Assembly: GCF_901482695.1 (NCBI RefSeq)
Contig: NZ_LR590484.1
Coordinates: 3,906,001 to 3,970,000 of the forward strand
Length of the DNA stretch: 64,000 nt
DNA from: Sphingobacterium thalpophilum
GTDB taxonomy: Bacteria > Bacteroidota > Bacteroidia > Sphingobacteriales > Sphingobacteriaceae
Direction of reading: 5' to 3'
How positions within the stretch are numbered: position 1 is the stretch's first letter; each line of letters begins with the position of its first letter. The notes beneath the pieces were generated by a model, which worked only from the letters and a program-made list of their open reading frames with translations, was not told the origin of the DNA and searched no databases. Of the stretch, positions 25,885-33,256 are shown piece by piece. The translations under genes and the position numbers were made by a program.

Positions 25885-26673
25885 TTAGGATTGGAAATTT
25901 TTAGGAACGGTTATTTTGTAGGTTTTATCGAGATCGCCGCCTTTGACGATTACCCGGTTTCCGGAACCGAGGTCTATGCTATCGGTATTCAATTTTGAAA
26001 ACCAGGTATAGTTGTGTCGTGAACCGAACCAAAGGAAAAGCCGTTTAACCTTTACATTGGTACAGGCTTCCAGTAATTTTTGCAAAGTGCGGGGCGATAA
26101 GGAGGTCATACCCTGTATAAGCTGATCAGCGTGTTCTAACGAGATTTTATCCGGTACTTCGTCCAGCATTTCGAGGCAGGCTCTTTCCGGACAGGATATT
26201 TTAAGTTCGTCCAAACCCTCTTTCCAGAAAACAGTAGAAGTGTAGCTGTCGGATACTTGCCTTTCCATACCGGAAAACAGTTTATTCCGGGTATGGCGAA
26301 CAAATGTTATCGTTTCCGATAGTTCATTGGCCCATACAGGTAATTTATCATTGCCATAAAGCTGTATTGTTTCTTTTTTCGAAGTAGGCAGATAATGGGA
26401 AAAACCTTTTAATTCCAGTGCTGACATTCCTCCTGCAACAAGATCTGTTTTCATCACGGTTTGTAGCGTGTACAGCATACTTTGCCACGAAAGCTGAACC
26501 TTCCCCCGTATATAAAGTCCTTTCCACAACAGCTTCAGTTGTTCACTCTTAACCAGGTTATCTATAGCATGTGTATCTAAAGCAGCCTGGTCCGTCAGCC
26601 ACTTTCGCGTAACAATCATACTTTCAGGCATTATTCGCTCCAATAGTTTACGTCGTTCAGTGTTAAGCGCCAT
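25885..26673 (-). CDS. abiEi: AbiEi-type antitoxin/repressor
   Basis: The 262-residue protein has the AbiEi plan: an N-terminal winged helix (MVTRKWLTDQAALDTHAIDN-like; IDNLVKSEQLKLLWKGLYI) and a C-terminal antitoxin domain (ERACLEMLDEVPDKISLEHA, then TLQKLLEACTNVKVKRLFLW). AbiEi proteins repress their own operon by binding inverted repeats. Here two 17-bp palindromes lie directly upstream (26694-26710 and 26756-26772). The pair sits behind topB on the same strand but has its own operator, consistent with a module inserted into the element. Confidence 0.9.
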   Translation of the reverse strand: MALNTERRKLLERIMPESMIVTRKWLTDQAALDTHAIDNLVKSEQLKLLWKGLYIRGKVQLSWQSMLYTLQTVMKTDLVAGGMSALELKGFSHYLPTSKKETIQLYGNDKLPVWANELSETITFVRHTRNKLFSGMERQVSDSYTSTVFWKEGLDELKISCPERACLEMLDEVPDKISLEHADQLIQGMTSLSPRTLQKLLEACTNVKVKRLFLWFGSRHNYTWFSKLNTDSIDLGSGNRVIVKGGDLDKTYKITVPKNFQS

Positions 26674-26693
26674 ATTTATAAATTTTAATTTAG

Positions 26694-26710
26694 ACGGTGA
26701 TTATCGCCGT
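26694..26710. promoter_or_regulatory. AbiEi operator, proximal copy
   Basis: ACGGTGATTATCGCCGT is an imperfect palindrome beginning 21 bp upstream of the AbiEi start codon. A second copy with the same arms lies at 26756. Paired inverted repeats at this place match the known negative autoregulation of AbiE systems. Confidence 0.65.
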
Positions 26711-26755
26711 GAAAACAAATTTACATAAATATTTTTATTGCTCCCATAAAAAATA

Positions 26756-26772
26756 ACGGCGATTAACGCCGT
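26756..26772. promoter_or_regulatory. AbiEi operator, distal copy
   Basis: ACGGCGATTAACGCCGT repeats the proximal site with three changes and is 62 bp away from it, close to six helical turns. It lies 20 bp past the topB stop codon and has no T-tract, so it is not a topB terminator. Confidence 0.6.
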
Positions 26773-26791
26773 TATAATAAACTTATATAAA

Positions 26792-28870
26792 CTATTTCTT
26801 TTTCTTCTTTTCAAACTCAAAGGTAGTTTTGCAATAATCATCCAATACGATATACGCATCGAATTTCTTTCCTGCCTTGCTTTTCATTCCTTTGATAAGC
26901 GAAGTACTCTTTTTATTGACAAGGCTTTCAATATCGGCTATGCAAATTTGTACGCCACACACATTGCGGAACTGCACCCAGCTACAACCCTCATCAGGAC
27001 ATTTGACAATCTTATCACGAATGATGAGTTGCTGACTTTTGCATTTAGGGCAAACCAGTTGAGGCAGGTTGTTATGGGCAATGGAAGTTTGCAGCAATTC
27101 ATTGGTAATAGTAGACGCATAAGTTTCCATTTCCTTTTGGAATGCCCCGACATCCGCATCGTTATTTTCTATTTTCTGTAAAGCCAATTCCCACTCGGCC
27201 GTCATTGACACATCCGCAATTTTGCGATCCTTAACCAAATCATACACTTGCAATCCCTTTTCTGTAGGGATCAGGGACTTCTTTTCCCTTTGGATGTAAT
27301 TGCGTGCAAACAGGGTTTCGATGATTGCCGCCCTTGTTGCCGGAGTACCTATACCGATATTTTGAAGGGCTTTACGTTCGTCTTCATTCTCGATTTCTTT
27401 TCCTGCGGTTTCCATTGCCGACAATAGCCCCGCCTCGGTATAAAGTACAGGCGGTTTGGTTTTCTTTTCGAGAACGGAGGCTTCTTTTATTTTGAGTTCA
27501 TTGCCTTTTTTCAGTTCAGGCAAATCCTGTACAGGTTCCGTATCATCGTCTGTAAAACTTCCTTTAATAGAACGCCAGCCAGGTTCCATAATCTTACAGC
27601 CTTTTGCTGAAAAATCGTAATGCAACACCTGTAAACCCACATCGGTTATTTCTTTGATACAGGCTTGCGAAAGCGCTTCGAGCAATCGAAATGCAATCAT
27701 ATCATATACCTCATTTTCTTTTGCGTTCAGGGCTGACGGGATTTTATCCGTAATCAGTAATCCGTGGTGGTCGGTAACACGCAGATCGTTCACGATCCGT
27801 TTATTGAAACGCCCCCATTTTACTTTTGATACGGCCTGCTTGCAGGTTTCCCTATCTTGCAAAGCCCTCACCAGATTGGGAATTTCTGCCCATACATCTT
27901 CAGGAATGTATTTACTTCCCGTACGAGGATACGTAATGAACTTTTTTTCATACAGACTTTGCGCAATGTTGAGGGTTTCTTCGGCTGAGAGGTTCAACTT
28001 TTTATTGGCTTCTTTTTGTAATCCGGTAAGGTCGAACAATAAAGGCGGTTGCTCTGTAACGCTTTTGGTTTCTACCGATATAACTGTTGCCGTTTCATTT
28101 CGCTGAATGGCCTTCAGTGTATCATCGGCAAGTTTTTGATCCTCCCATTTTGTTTTGGAAATGCTTTTAAAATCTATCAGTTCTTTGTTGTGCAATAACT
28201 GGATCTGCCAATATTTCGTTACCGAGAAATGCTTGTTGTCTAAATAGCGTTTGCATATTAAAGCCAATGTAGGTGTCTGTACCCTTCCAAGCGAATAAAT
28301 GCCGTTTCCCGCGGCAATACTTAAGGCCTGTGTGGCATTGATACCCACAAGCCAATCGGCACGGCTTCTGCCTCGTGCCGCCTGGTACAGTCCGTCAAAT
28401 GCAGCACCGTCTTTCAGGTTATCAAACCCTTGCTTAATGGCCTTTTCGGTAAGCGAACTAATCCAAAGGCGTTCAAAGGGCTTGTTGCATTTCAGGTATT
28501 CGTAAATATAGCGGAATATCAATTCGCCCTCACGACCTGCATCGGTAGCCACAATGATGCTGTTGCTTTGGTTAAAAAGCCGTTCTATGACTTTGAGCTG
28601 CTTTAAAGCTCCAGGATCTGCGGTATAACCTTTGTCCTTTTTGATTTTCCGGACAGTCAGTAAAAAAGGGTTGGGGATTATGGGCAAAGCTGATTTGTCA
28701 AATCCCGATATACCGTAATCTTCGGGCATTCCCAATCCAATTAAATGACCGAATGCCCACGTAACAAAATAGCCGTTACCTGTCAGGTAGCCATCCTGTT
28801 TATCGGATGCCCCAACTAGTCCGGCTATTTCCCTTGCTACGCTTGGTTTTTCTGCGATGATTGTTTTCAT
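26792..28870 (-). CDS. topB: DNA topoisomerase III (ICE-encoded, Exc-like)
   Basis: The 692-residue protein is a type IA topoisomerase. The N-terminal Toprim domain begins KTIIAEKPSVAREIAGL and contains VATDAGREGELIFRYI. SLGRVQTPTLALI follows, and the active-site tyrosine is in ITYPRTGSKYIP near residue 315. The C-terminal part has a zinc-finger-like CPKCKSQQ and a CPDEGC pair. In CTnDOT the excision-operon gene exc encodes a topoisomerase III in the same position. Here it follows the DUF3945 gene by 6 bp. It probably assists excision or DNA transfer rather than housekeeping, as inferred from context. Confidence 0.95.
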   Translation of the reverse strand: MKTIIAEKPSVAREIAGLVGASDKQDGYLTGNGYFVTWAFGHLIGLGMPEDYGISGFDKSALPIIPNPFLLTVRKIKKDKGYTADPGALKQLKVIERLFNQSNSIIVATDAGREGELIFRYIYEYLKCNKPFERLWISSLTEKAIKQGFDNLKDGAAFDGLYQAARGRSRADWLVGINATQALSIAAGNGIYSLGRVQTPTLALICKRYLDNKHFSVTKYWQIQLLHNKELIDFKSISKTKWEDQKLADDTLKAIQRNETATVISVETKSVTEQPPLLFDLTGLQKEANKKLNLSAEETLNIAQSLYEKKFITYPRTGSKYIPEDVWAEIPNLVRALQDRETCKQAVSKVKWGRFNKRIVNDLRVTDHHGLLITDKIPSALNAKENEVYDMIAFRLLEALSQACIKEITDVGLQVLHYDFSAKGCKIMEPGWRSIKGSFTDDDTEPVQDLPELKKGNELKIKEASVLEKKTKPPVLYTEAGLLSAMETAGKEIENEDERKALQNIGIGTPATRAAIIETLFARNYIQREKKSLIPTEKGLQVYDLVKDRKIADVSMTAEWELALQKIENNDADVGAFQKEMETYASTITNELLQTSIAHNNLPQLVCPKCKSQQLIIRDKIVKCPDEGCSWVQFRNVCGVQICIADIESLVNKKSTSLIKGMKSKAGKKFDAYIVLDDYCKTTFEFEKKKKK

Positions 28871-28876
28871 ATTATA

Positions 28877-30346
28877 CTACATTTTTCTGCCTTTAGATTT
28901 TGCGGGTGTTTGAGGTTTTTCCTGTTGTTCCTGCTGCTTTTTGTCTTTTGGGGCTTGCTGTCCTGACTTCAAAGGCTCTTTGATGTTCTTGGTCGCTTCA
29001 TTAGTTTTACCTTCCGAATTAACCGCTGTTTGGGTTTTATGGGTTTCAACAGGTTTTGCCTGTGCCTTAACCTGGCTTGGAAACTGGAAGTTCGTTTTTC
29101 CGGTTTCGGCATTGAAAGTAATATAACCTTGGTACGGTTGTCCTTTCTTATCCTTCAACCCATCAATGTAAACGGTTTGCCCAGCTTTGAAATCCTTGTA
29201 TTGTTCGTCTGTCAGTTCTTTTCCCCTGAATGTTTTCGGGGCTTCCTGCGGTTGATCGTTCTGATTGCTTTGTTGCGTATTCTGTCCGTTGTTTTGCGTT
29301 TGTCTGTTGGTGTTGTTGCGGTCAAACAGAAATTCTACATAACGTTTGTCTGCATTGAACTGTACCGTTGCAGAAAATTCAGTTCCTTTTTTGGAAAGCA
29401 TACCATCCAGCTGAAGCGGTTTGCCCTCCATTAAGGTTTGCTTTTGTGCGTCGTCCAATTTTACCCCTTTTATCTCATCGGGGATTTTTATGAAATCTGT
29501 CCGAAGAGCAATAAGTTCATTGGTCAGTCTATCCACGCTGACAATGGAGGGCATCATTTCTCCCGTCTTAGTGTTTTTCAAATCAACCACTCTGCCCATA
29601 TTGCCGGTTTCGAGTAGATTTTTTTTATCCTCATCCGTGAATTTGTGCCCAAAAAACTCAAAATTCAGATTGGGTTCTTTTCGGATACCGTGTATTGCTG
29701 CCACCACTTGTCCATCTTCTGTAGACTGTAAAGACAAACGGGCATCGGTGCGTACAATCGCACCACCGAGGTTTACACTTACGGGCACAAGCTCATTGGT
29801 TTTATAGCCTTTCAACAAAGGGTCTAACAAATTCAGTTTTTCAAGGCGATCTTTACCCAATCCAAGATTGTTCATTGTTTCCCAATCAATCTGTTCCGGC
29901 TTAAAGCGATATTCGCTTGTGTCCGTTGTTGTTTGTGTTGTTTCCATATCATTTTTATTTTCTTGTTTTTTATCCTGTTGCGTTTCAGCCTTCACTTCAT
30001 GCTGCTTCATCAGTTGCTCACCTTCAGGAGTAGGCTTATCAACCTGCTTTTGCATTGCATCTGCAGTATCAATAGCTACAGGTGCAGGTACCTTGAAAAA
30101 AGAGAAATTGGTCGGGTTCTTCAACTGGCTGAAGAAATTGGAGAAGAAATTGGAAAAGAAATCTCCATGCTTATCCACACGCATAAACTGATTTTTGTTT
30201 TTCTTCGTGGGATCAACGGTTTCCATATTGCCGTTCTCGTCAATGCTTTTTACAGCCTGGATTTTCTTTTTCTCTTTATCCAGCACCAACAATATATCTG
30301 AGAATTGTTCTGGCATTTCTTGCCTATGTTTGGTTTCCTCGCTCAT
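28877..30346 (-). CDS. DUF3945/DUF4099 domain protein
   Basis: The 489-residue protein is charged and Gln-rich. It has repeated DUF3945 units with the pattern LTDEQ..., a gly turn, and K-G: DAQKQTLMEGKPLQLDGMLS at about 275-295 and TDEQYKDFKAGQTVYIDGL at about 385-405, plus an earlier unit around FTDEDKKNLLETGNMG. The N-terminus holds an odd triple repeat FFSNFFSNFFSQL. The C-terminal 70 residues are low-complexity Lys/Gln. Such proteins precede topB in Bacteroidota ICEs, equivalent to orf3 of the CTnDOT excision operon. The function is unknown. Confidence 0.85.
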   Translation of the reverse strand: MSEETKHRQEMPEQFSDILLVLDKEKKKIQAVKSIDENGNMETVDPTKKNKNQFMRVDKHGDFFSNFFSNFFSQLKNPTNFSFFKVPAPVAIDTADAMQKQVDKPTPEGEQLMKQHEVKAETQQDKKQENKNDMETTQTTTDTSEYRFKPEQIDWETMNNLGLGKDRLEKLNLLDPLLKGYKTNELVPVSVNLGGAIVRTDARLSLQSTEDGQVVAAIHGIRKEPNLNFEFFGHKFTDEDKKNLLETGNMGRVVDLKNTKTGEMMPSIVSVDRLTNELIALRTDFIKIPDEIKGVKLDDAQKQTLMEGKPLQLDGMLSKKGTEFSATVQFNADKRYVEFLFDRNNTNRQTQNNGQNTQQSNQNDQPQEAPKTFRGKELTDEQYKDFKAGQTVYIDGLKDKKGQPYQGYITFNAETGKTNFQFPSQVKAQAKPVETHKTQTAVNSEGKTNEATKNIKEPLKSGQQAPKDKKQQEQQEKPQTPAKSKGRKM

Positions 30347-30408
30347 GTTCCGAAAATTTTAAAGTTCATAGCCGAATTTATATAAAGCCGTGAGCGCATT
30401 TTGTTATA

Positions 30409-30443
30409 TGGCACTCAAAGGCAGTGTTTGTCACTTAATGGCG
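30409..30443 (-). repeat. 10-bp-periodic TGCCA-type array upstream of DUF3945 gene
   Basis: Read on the minus strand: CGCCA (30443-30439), TGACA (30433-30429), TGCCT (30423-30419) and TGCCA (30413-30409), with exact 10-bp spacing. The core CAAACACTGCC matches the other arrays. It overlaps the last codons of the upstream HTH gene and ends 63 bp before the DUF3945 start. Confidence 0.58.
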
Positions 30444-30739
30444 TTCAACTTAGTTGCCGGCGGATTAAAACTTTCCCGTATAAATTGATGTACGTCAGAT
30501 AGTTTATAATACAGTTTTCCGCTTATGGTATAATACGGCAGCTTGCCGATGGATCGGTAACGTTGCAGCGAGCGGTTACTAATTTTGAGCATCTGAAGCA
30601 AATCCTGATTGTCCAGCAGTTCCTCACCGTCTATACTGTTGCGTTTCCTTTGCAGCTCATCTATATTATCGCCCAACATATCCAGGCGACCCATCAGGCG
30701 TTCCATCCACGCCAAAAATTCCATTCTGTCAATATTCAT
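30431..30739 (-). CDS. Excisionase-like helix-turn-helix protein (Xis2d-like)
   Basis: The 102-residue protein has a MerR/excisionase-type winged helix in its C-terminal half: ELLDNQDLLQMLKISNRSLQ, RYRSIGKLPYYTISGKLYYK. The N-terminal helix MNIDRMEFLAWMERLMGRLD is probably for dimerisation. It follows a similar HTH gene and precedes DUF3945 and topB, as xis2d does in CTnDOT. It is likely to bind attachment-site DNA or the excision promoter. A TGCCA array overlaps its stop codon. Confidence 0.82.
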   Translation of the reverse strand: MNIDRMEFLAWMERLMGRLDMLGDNIDELQRKRNSIDGEELLDNQDLLQMLKISNRSLQRYRSIGKLPYYTISGKLYYKLSDVHQFIRESFNPPATKLNAIK

Positions 30740-30765
30740 AGGAATATAATTTTAAAGGTTCATGC

Positions 30766-31119
30766 TTATTTTCTGTCTGTCTTTAGCTTTCTGCCTTTTT
30801 CGATATAACTTTTGCCTTTTGCCATAAGCTGCTGCACATAATCGTCACTGCTCTGTATGGCATTGGCTTTAAGCATATCCTTTATTGCTCCAATGGTATA
30901 GAAATACTGCCCATAGATTTTTGAATAAGTAATCTCGCCTTTGGTCCGCATGCGCCATAAGGTCTTTTCGCTGATGTGCAGGTATTGGCATACCTCGTGG
31001 TTGTTGAGCCACAAGTCATCATAACTTGTATTGTCCAATCTTTTCAGGTAATCGGCAATCGCGTTTATGCGGCTGTTGAGCTGTTGCCACGCATCTTCTT
31101 CGATAGTTATTATTTTCAT
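30766..31119 (-). CDS. Excisionase-like helix-turn-helix protein (Xis2c-like)
   Basis: The 117-residue protein carries a winged-helix excisionase motif: LWLNNHEVCQYLHISEKTLW, RMRTKGEITYSKIYGQYFYT. The tail KGKSYIEKGRKLKTDRK is basic. It is the first gene of the HTH-HTH-DUF3945-topB operon, equivalent to xis2c of CTnDOT. Its leader holds a TGCCA-type array (31161-31175), an inverted repeat (31229-31253) and a palindrome (31295-31306) that could be RteC sites. Confidence 0.83.
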   Translation of the reverse strand: MKIITIEEDAWQQLNSRINAIADYLKRLDNTSYDDLWLNNHEVCQYLHISEKTLWRMRTKGEITYSKIYGQYFYTIGAIKDMLKANAIQSSDDYVQQLMAKGKSYIEKGRKLKTDRK

Positions 31120-31160
31120 TGCATAGTTTTTAAATATTCACTATGCAAAATTCCTAAAGG

Positions 31161-31175
31161 TGGCAGTGTTTGTCT
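31161..31175 (-). repeat. Short TGCCA-type array upstream of the first HTH gene
   Basis: On the minus strand AGACA (31175-31171) and TGCCA (31165-31161) are 10 bp apart and share GACAAACACTGCCAC with the other arrays. Only two units are clear here. It ends 42 bp from the start codon at 31119. Confidence 0.48.
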
Positions 31176-31228
31176 GCCAAGCCTTACCCATTGGTTTGGC
31201 GGGTTTTTAAAAATTTTTACAAATAGGG

Positions 31229-31253
31229 AAAACCCTTGTTTAATAAGGGTTTT
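31229..31253. promoter_or_regulatory. Inverted repeat in the excision-operon leader
   Basis: AAAACCCTT (31229-31237) and AAGGGTTTT (31245-31253) are perfect arms around a 7-nt spacer. It lies 110-135 bp upstream of the first HTH gene, between it and rteC, where RteC acts in CTnDOT. It could be the RteC operator or an attenuator stem. Confidence 0.4.
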
Positions 31254-31294
31254 GGAGCATTTAAGATATTTTGCAAAGGAGTTTTACCAACACT

Positions 31295-31306
31295 TGCCAA
31301 TTGGCA
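31295..31306. promoter_or_regulatory. 12-bp perfect palindrome TGCCAATTGGCA
   Basis: The palindrome joins two TGCCA half-sites head to head, the same half-site as in the arrays. It lies between the rteC terminator and the excision operon. It is a candidate site for the same regulator in an inverted arrangement. Confidence 0.4.
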
Positions 31307-31321
31307 GGTATGGGCAAAGAA

Positions 31322-31348
31322 AAAGCAGTACATTTTGTGTACTGCTTT
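31322..31348 (-). terminator. Rho-independent terminator of rteC
   Basis: AAAGCAGTACA (31322-31332) and TGTACTGCTTT (31338-31348) form a perfect 11-bp stem with a 5-nt loop. On the minus strand it is followed by TTTCTTT. It lies 23 bp after the rteC stop codon. Confidence 0.82.
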
Positions 31349-31370
31349 GGATTTACTGTTTAACCTTTAG

Positions 31371-32246
31371 CTAAAGGTCTCTATCCATATATTCTTCCAA
31401 TGAGGTTTTAAGTTGGTCTAAAAATGCAGTTCGTGAGCCTGCTCTTGTTTTCATCCGGTGAAAAGCATGGTGTAGATCGCCGAGCGGAATACGGAAGATA
31501 ATTTGGAACATCAGGCTTATTTTTCTGATGCCAATTTTACCGTGCGATATTGCCCCTGAAGCATAAAGCGCATAGACTAACTCTATAAGGGCATTTTTAC
31601 TGTCCGTCCAGAAAACATCTTTTGAACTTTCCGAATTTTGCAAAATTGAATCTGGATTTTCATCGGGACTTATTTTCGTCAGGAGATAGGTATATAACAA
31701 TTCGTTGGAAATAATTCTAGCTACCTTGTAGTCGTAAAAAGTAGAAAAAGAAGGATCTATCTCAAACACAATACTGTTCAACCCATCGTGATAGTTGATC
31801 TGTCCACGCTTAAAATAAGTTTCGTCCCTGTCTGTGCGACCTGAACGATAATACCGATAAAAATCCGAATTGCAGACATGTTCGATATATTCCCGTTTAA
31901 GATTAGCCAACTGTATCGAAAAATAACTCATCCCCATTTTTCCATTATTGACAGGACAGGTCGTTTCTATGCGATAAATCTTATTGTAATAAATCAATTT
32001 ACCGAGTACCTGAGGCTTTATCGTACGGAAGAAATGCATCTCTTCTGTTTCGTCTTTAAATCCTTCTTCCACTATAAATTTTTTGATTGAAAATAGCAGA
32101 TCCTGGAGATAAATTGTCATTTCATAAGCTTCATCAATCAATCTTTTACTTTGCGAAGAAATCAGGTCTTCTTTCTTGTGAATCTCTAAAATAACGTTTT
32201 GTAGAATGTATTTCATAGCTATTAATTTATTTAAGTTGATTCTCAA
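31371..32246 (-). CDS. rteC: RteC-family regulator of element excision
   Basis: The 291-residue protein belongs to the RteC family: FFRTIKPQVLGKLIYYNKIY in the first half and WTDSKNALIELVYALYASGA, then ISLMFQIIFRIPLGDLHHAF in the C-terminal DNA-binding part. In CTnDOT, RteC activates the excision operon by binding an inverted repeat upstream of it. Here that operon follows on the same strand after a terminator. A 24-bp inverted repeat 49 bp upstream of this gene suggests autoregulation. A paralog is encoded at 36608-37438. Confidence 0.92.
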   Translation of the reverse strand: MRINLNKLIAMKYILQNVILEIHKKEDLISSQSKRLIDEAYEMTIYLQDLLFSIKKFIVEEGFKDETEEMHFFRTIKPQVLGKLIYYNKIYRIETTCPVNNGKMGMSYFSIQLANLKREYIEHVCNSDFYRYYRSGRTDRDETYFKRGQINYHDGLNSIVFEIDPSFSTFYDYKVARIISNELLYTYLLTKISPDENPDSILQNSESSKDVFWTDSKNALIELVYALYASGAISHGKIGIRKISLMFQIIFRIPLGDLHHAFHRMKTRAGSRTAFLDQLKTSLEEYMDRDL

Positions 32247-32294
32247 TTGCGTTATTTACCAATTACAAAGATGAGTATTCCATATACAAACGTC

Positions 32295-32318
32295 ACACAA
32301 GTTCAACCCAACTTGTGT
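32295..32318. promoter_or_regulatory. Perfect inverted repeat upstream of rteC
   Basis: ACACAAGTT (32295-32303) and AACTTGTGT (32310-32318) are perfect arms with a 6-bp spacer that includes CCC. It lies 49 bp upstream of the rteC start. Its right arm is part of a sequence shared with 24880-24898 and related to 32466-32482. In 32247-32604 no gene is convincing. Confidence 0.5.
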
Positions 32319-32456
32319 AAGATTTTATCAAACATAAAGTCATTGTCTCTTAATTTACGATGAACCGTTCTTACTATCTTTTTTTTACAAGTAGTAAAAA
32401 TGGTCGGCTGAATTAAATCATATAGAACTGCTACTGAATGGTTAATTTTCAATTTC

Positions 32457-32499
32457 CCCAAGTTTAACCCAAGTTGTGAAAAATTGCTGCACATATTTG
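32457..32499 (+). promoter_or_regulatory. CCCAAGTT direct repeats with a downstream -7-like box
   Basis: CCCAAGTT occurs at 32457-32464 and 32468-32475, 11 bp apart as upstream of the araC-type gene. CATATTTG at 32492-32499 resembles a -7 box 16 bp downstream. It points toward the metal cargo genes on the plus strand. An activator recognising this repeat could couple cargo and AraC gene expression. Confidence 0.4.
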
Positions 32500-32599
32500 C
32501 AGCTGACATTAGGATTTTATGCTCGGTTGATCTTATTCTTGAATACTTTGATGCGGCGTGAAATGTCGCTATTAACTTCATCCATTGATTAAAAAAAGC

Positions 32600-32607
32600 T
32601 ACCTTTG
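32600..32607 (+). promoter_or_regulatory. -7 box of the small Cys-motif gene
   Basis: TACCTTTG at 32600-32607 fits TAnnTTTG exactly. It overlaps the in-frame TTG at 32605 and therefore argues for a downstream translation start at 32632. Confidence 0.45.
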
Positions 32608-32631
32608 GGCCATAAATATGCGGCGATAGAT

Positions 32632-33027
32632 TTGAGAAAATTCTCTAAAATAGCAACTCCCTTTTTGGCTTTCATAATGCTTTTTGGAATTATGAGGAAC
32701 AATCTGTTGTATGTTATTTATGAGTACGATACGGCTCTTTTCATCAGCCTGTTTTGTGAAAACCAAAATAAACCTCAACTCAAGTGTAATGGGAAGTGTA
32801 AGCTTGCCAAAATGCTTAAAGAGCAGAAAGAAGAAGAGGCAGCAAAAGTATTGAAACAGCTGCAAACAGAGGTGTTATACTATCCCCAACCTGTATTTAC
32901 CTATCCTTCCAGACCGGAAAAGTTTGAAGAGGTAAAAAGGAAACATCCTTTGAGCAATCAAAGTTTGTATTCATTCCTGTTCACTATGAGGAATGACAAA
33001 CCTCCGGAATATTTTACATCCATATAA
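32632..33027 (+). CDS. Small membrane-anchored or exported protein with CNGKC motif
   Basis: From a TTG start at 32632 the product has 131 residues beginning MRKFSKIATPFLAFIMLFGI, a signal or anchor segment. It then has QLKCNGKCKLAKMLKEQKEE, where two Cys flank NGK, and a proline/aromatic tail (YYPQPVFTYPSRPEKF). A TTG at 32605 would add nine residues but overlaps a promoter box. I do not know a named family, but the CxxxC motif before a copper-type TonB receptor suggests a metal-related envelope role. ATG 32674 is another possible start. Confidence 0.68.
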   Translation: MRKFSKIATPFLAFIMLFGIMRNNLLYVIYEYDTALFISLFCENQNKPQLKCNGKCKLAKMLKEQKEEEAAKVLKQLQTEVLYYPQPVFTYPSRPEKFEEVKRKHPLSNQSLYSFLFTMRNDKPPEYFTSI

Positions 33028-33048
33028 TTCTATAGTATTAGGTGTGGT

Positions 33049-33117
33049 TGCTGTTTAGATACCAGAACTTTCTTTGTTCTGAATGCTAATGGTATGCGGC
33101 ATTACGATTAAACAGCA
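33049..33117 (+). ncRNA. Possible structured RNA leader
   Basis: Three nested helices can form: TGCTGTTTA (33049-33057) with TAAACAGCA (33109-33117), ATACCA (33059-33064) with TGGTAT (33090-33095), and GAAC (33065-33068) with GTTC (33076-33079). They lie between the CNGKC-protein gene and the YtkA-like lipoprotein gene. It is not a riboswitch class that I recognise. The terminal loop and 14-nt side regions are unpaired. Confidence 0.35.
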
Positions 33118-33256
33118 GTCAGACTTGTCTTTTTCGGCGTGCAGATAGCTGATAACTTTTTGCGGTTATTAGATTTGATATGCCCGGTAAAATAAATTTC
33201 AGTTGGAATACATCCGATTCCAGCTAAACGTAGTTAACTATAAAAATTTTCAGAAA

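Noticed and set aside
26792-28870. Topoisomerase III as a housekeeping gene
   Set aside because: It is embedded in the DUF3945/HTH/RteC block of the element, so an element-encoded copy is the better reading.
31229-31253. Considered as a terminator for rteC
   Set aside because: The 31322-31348 hairpin with a T-rich tail is closer to the rteC stop and a better terminator, so this repeat is more likely regulatory.
32303-32581. Minus-strand 92-codon frame upstream of rteC
   Set aside because: Low-quality amino-acid composition, no recognisable domain, and it overlaps the repeat-bearing regulatory region.
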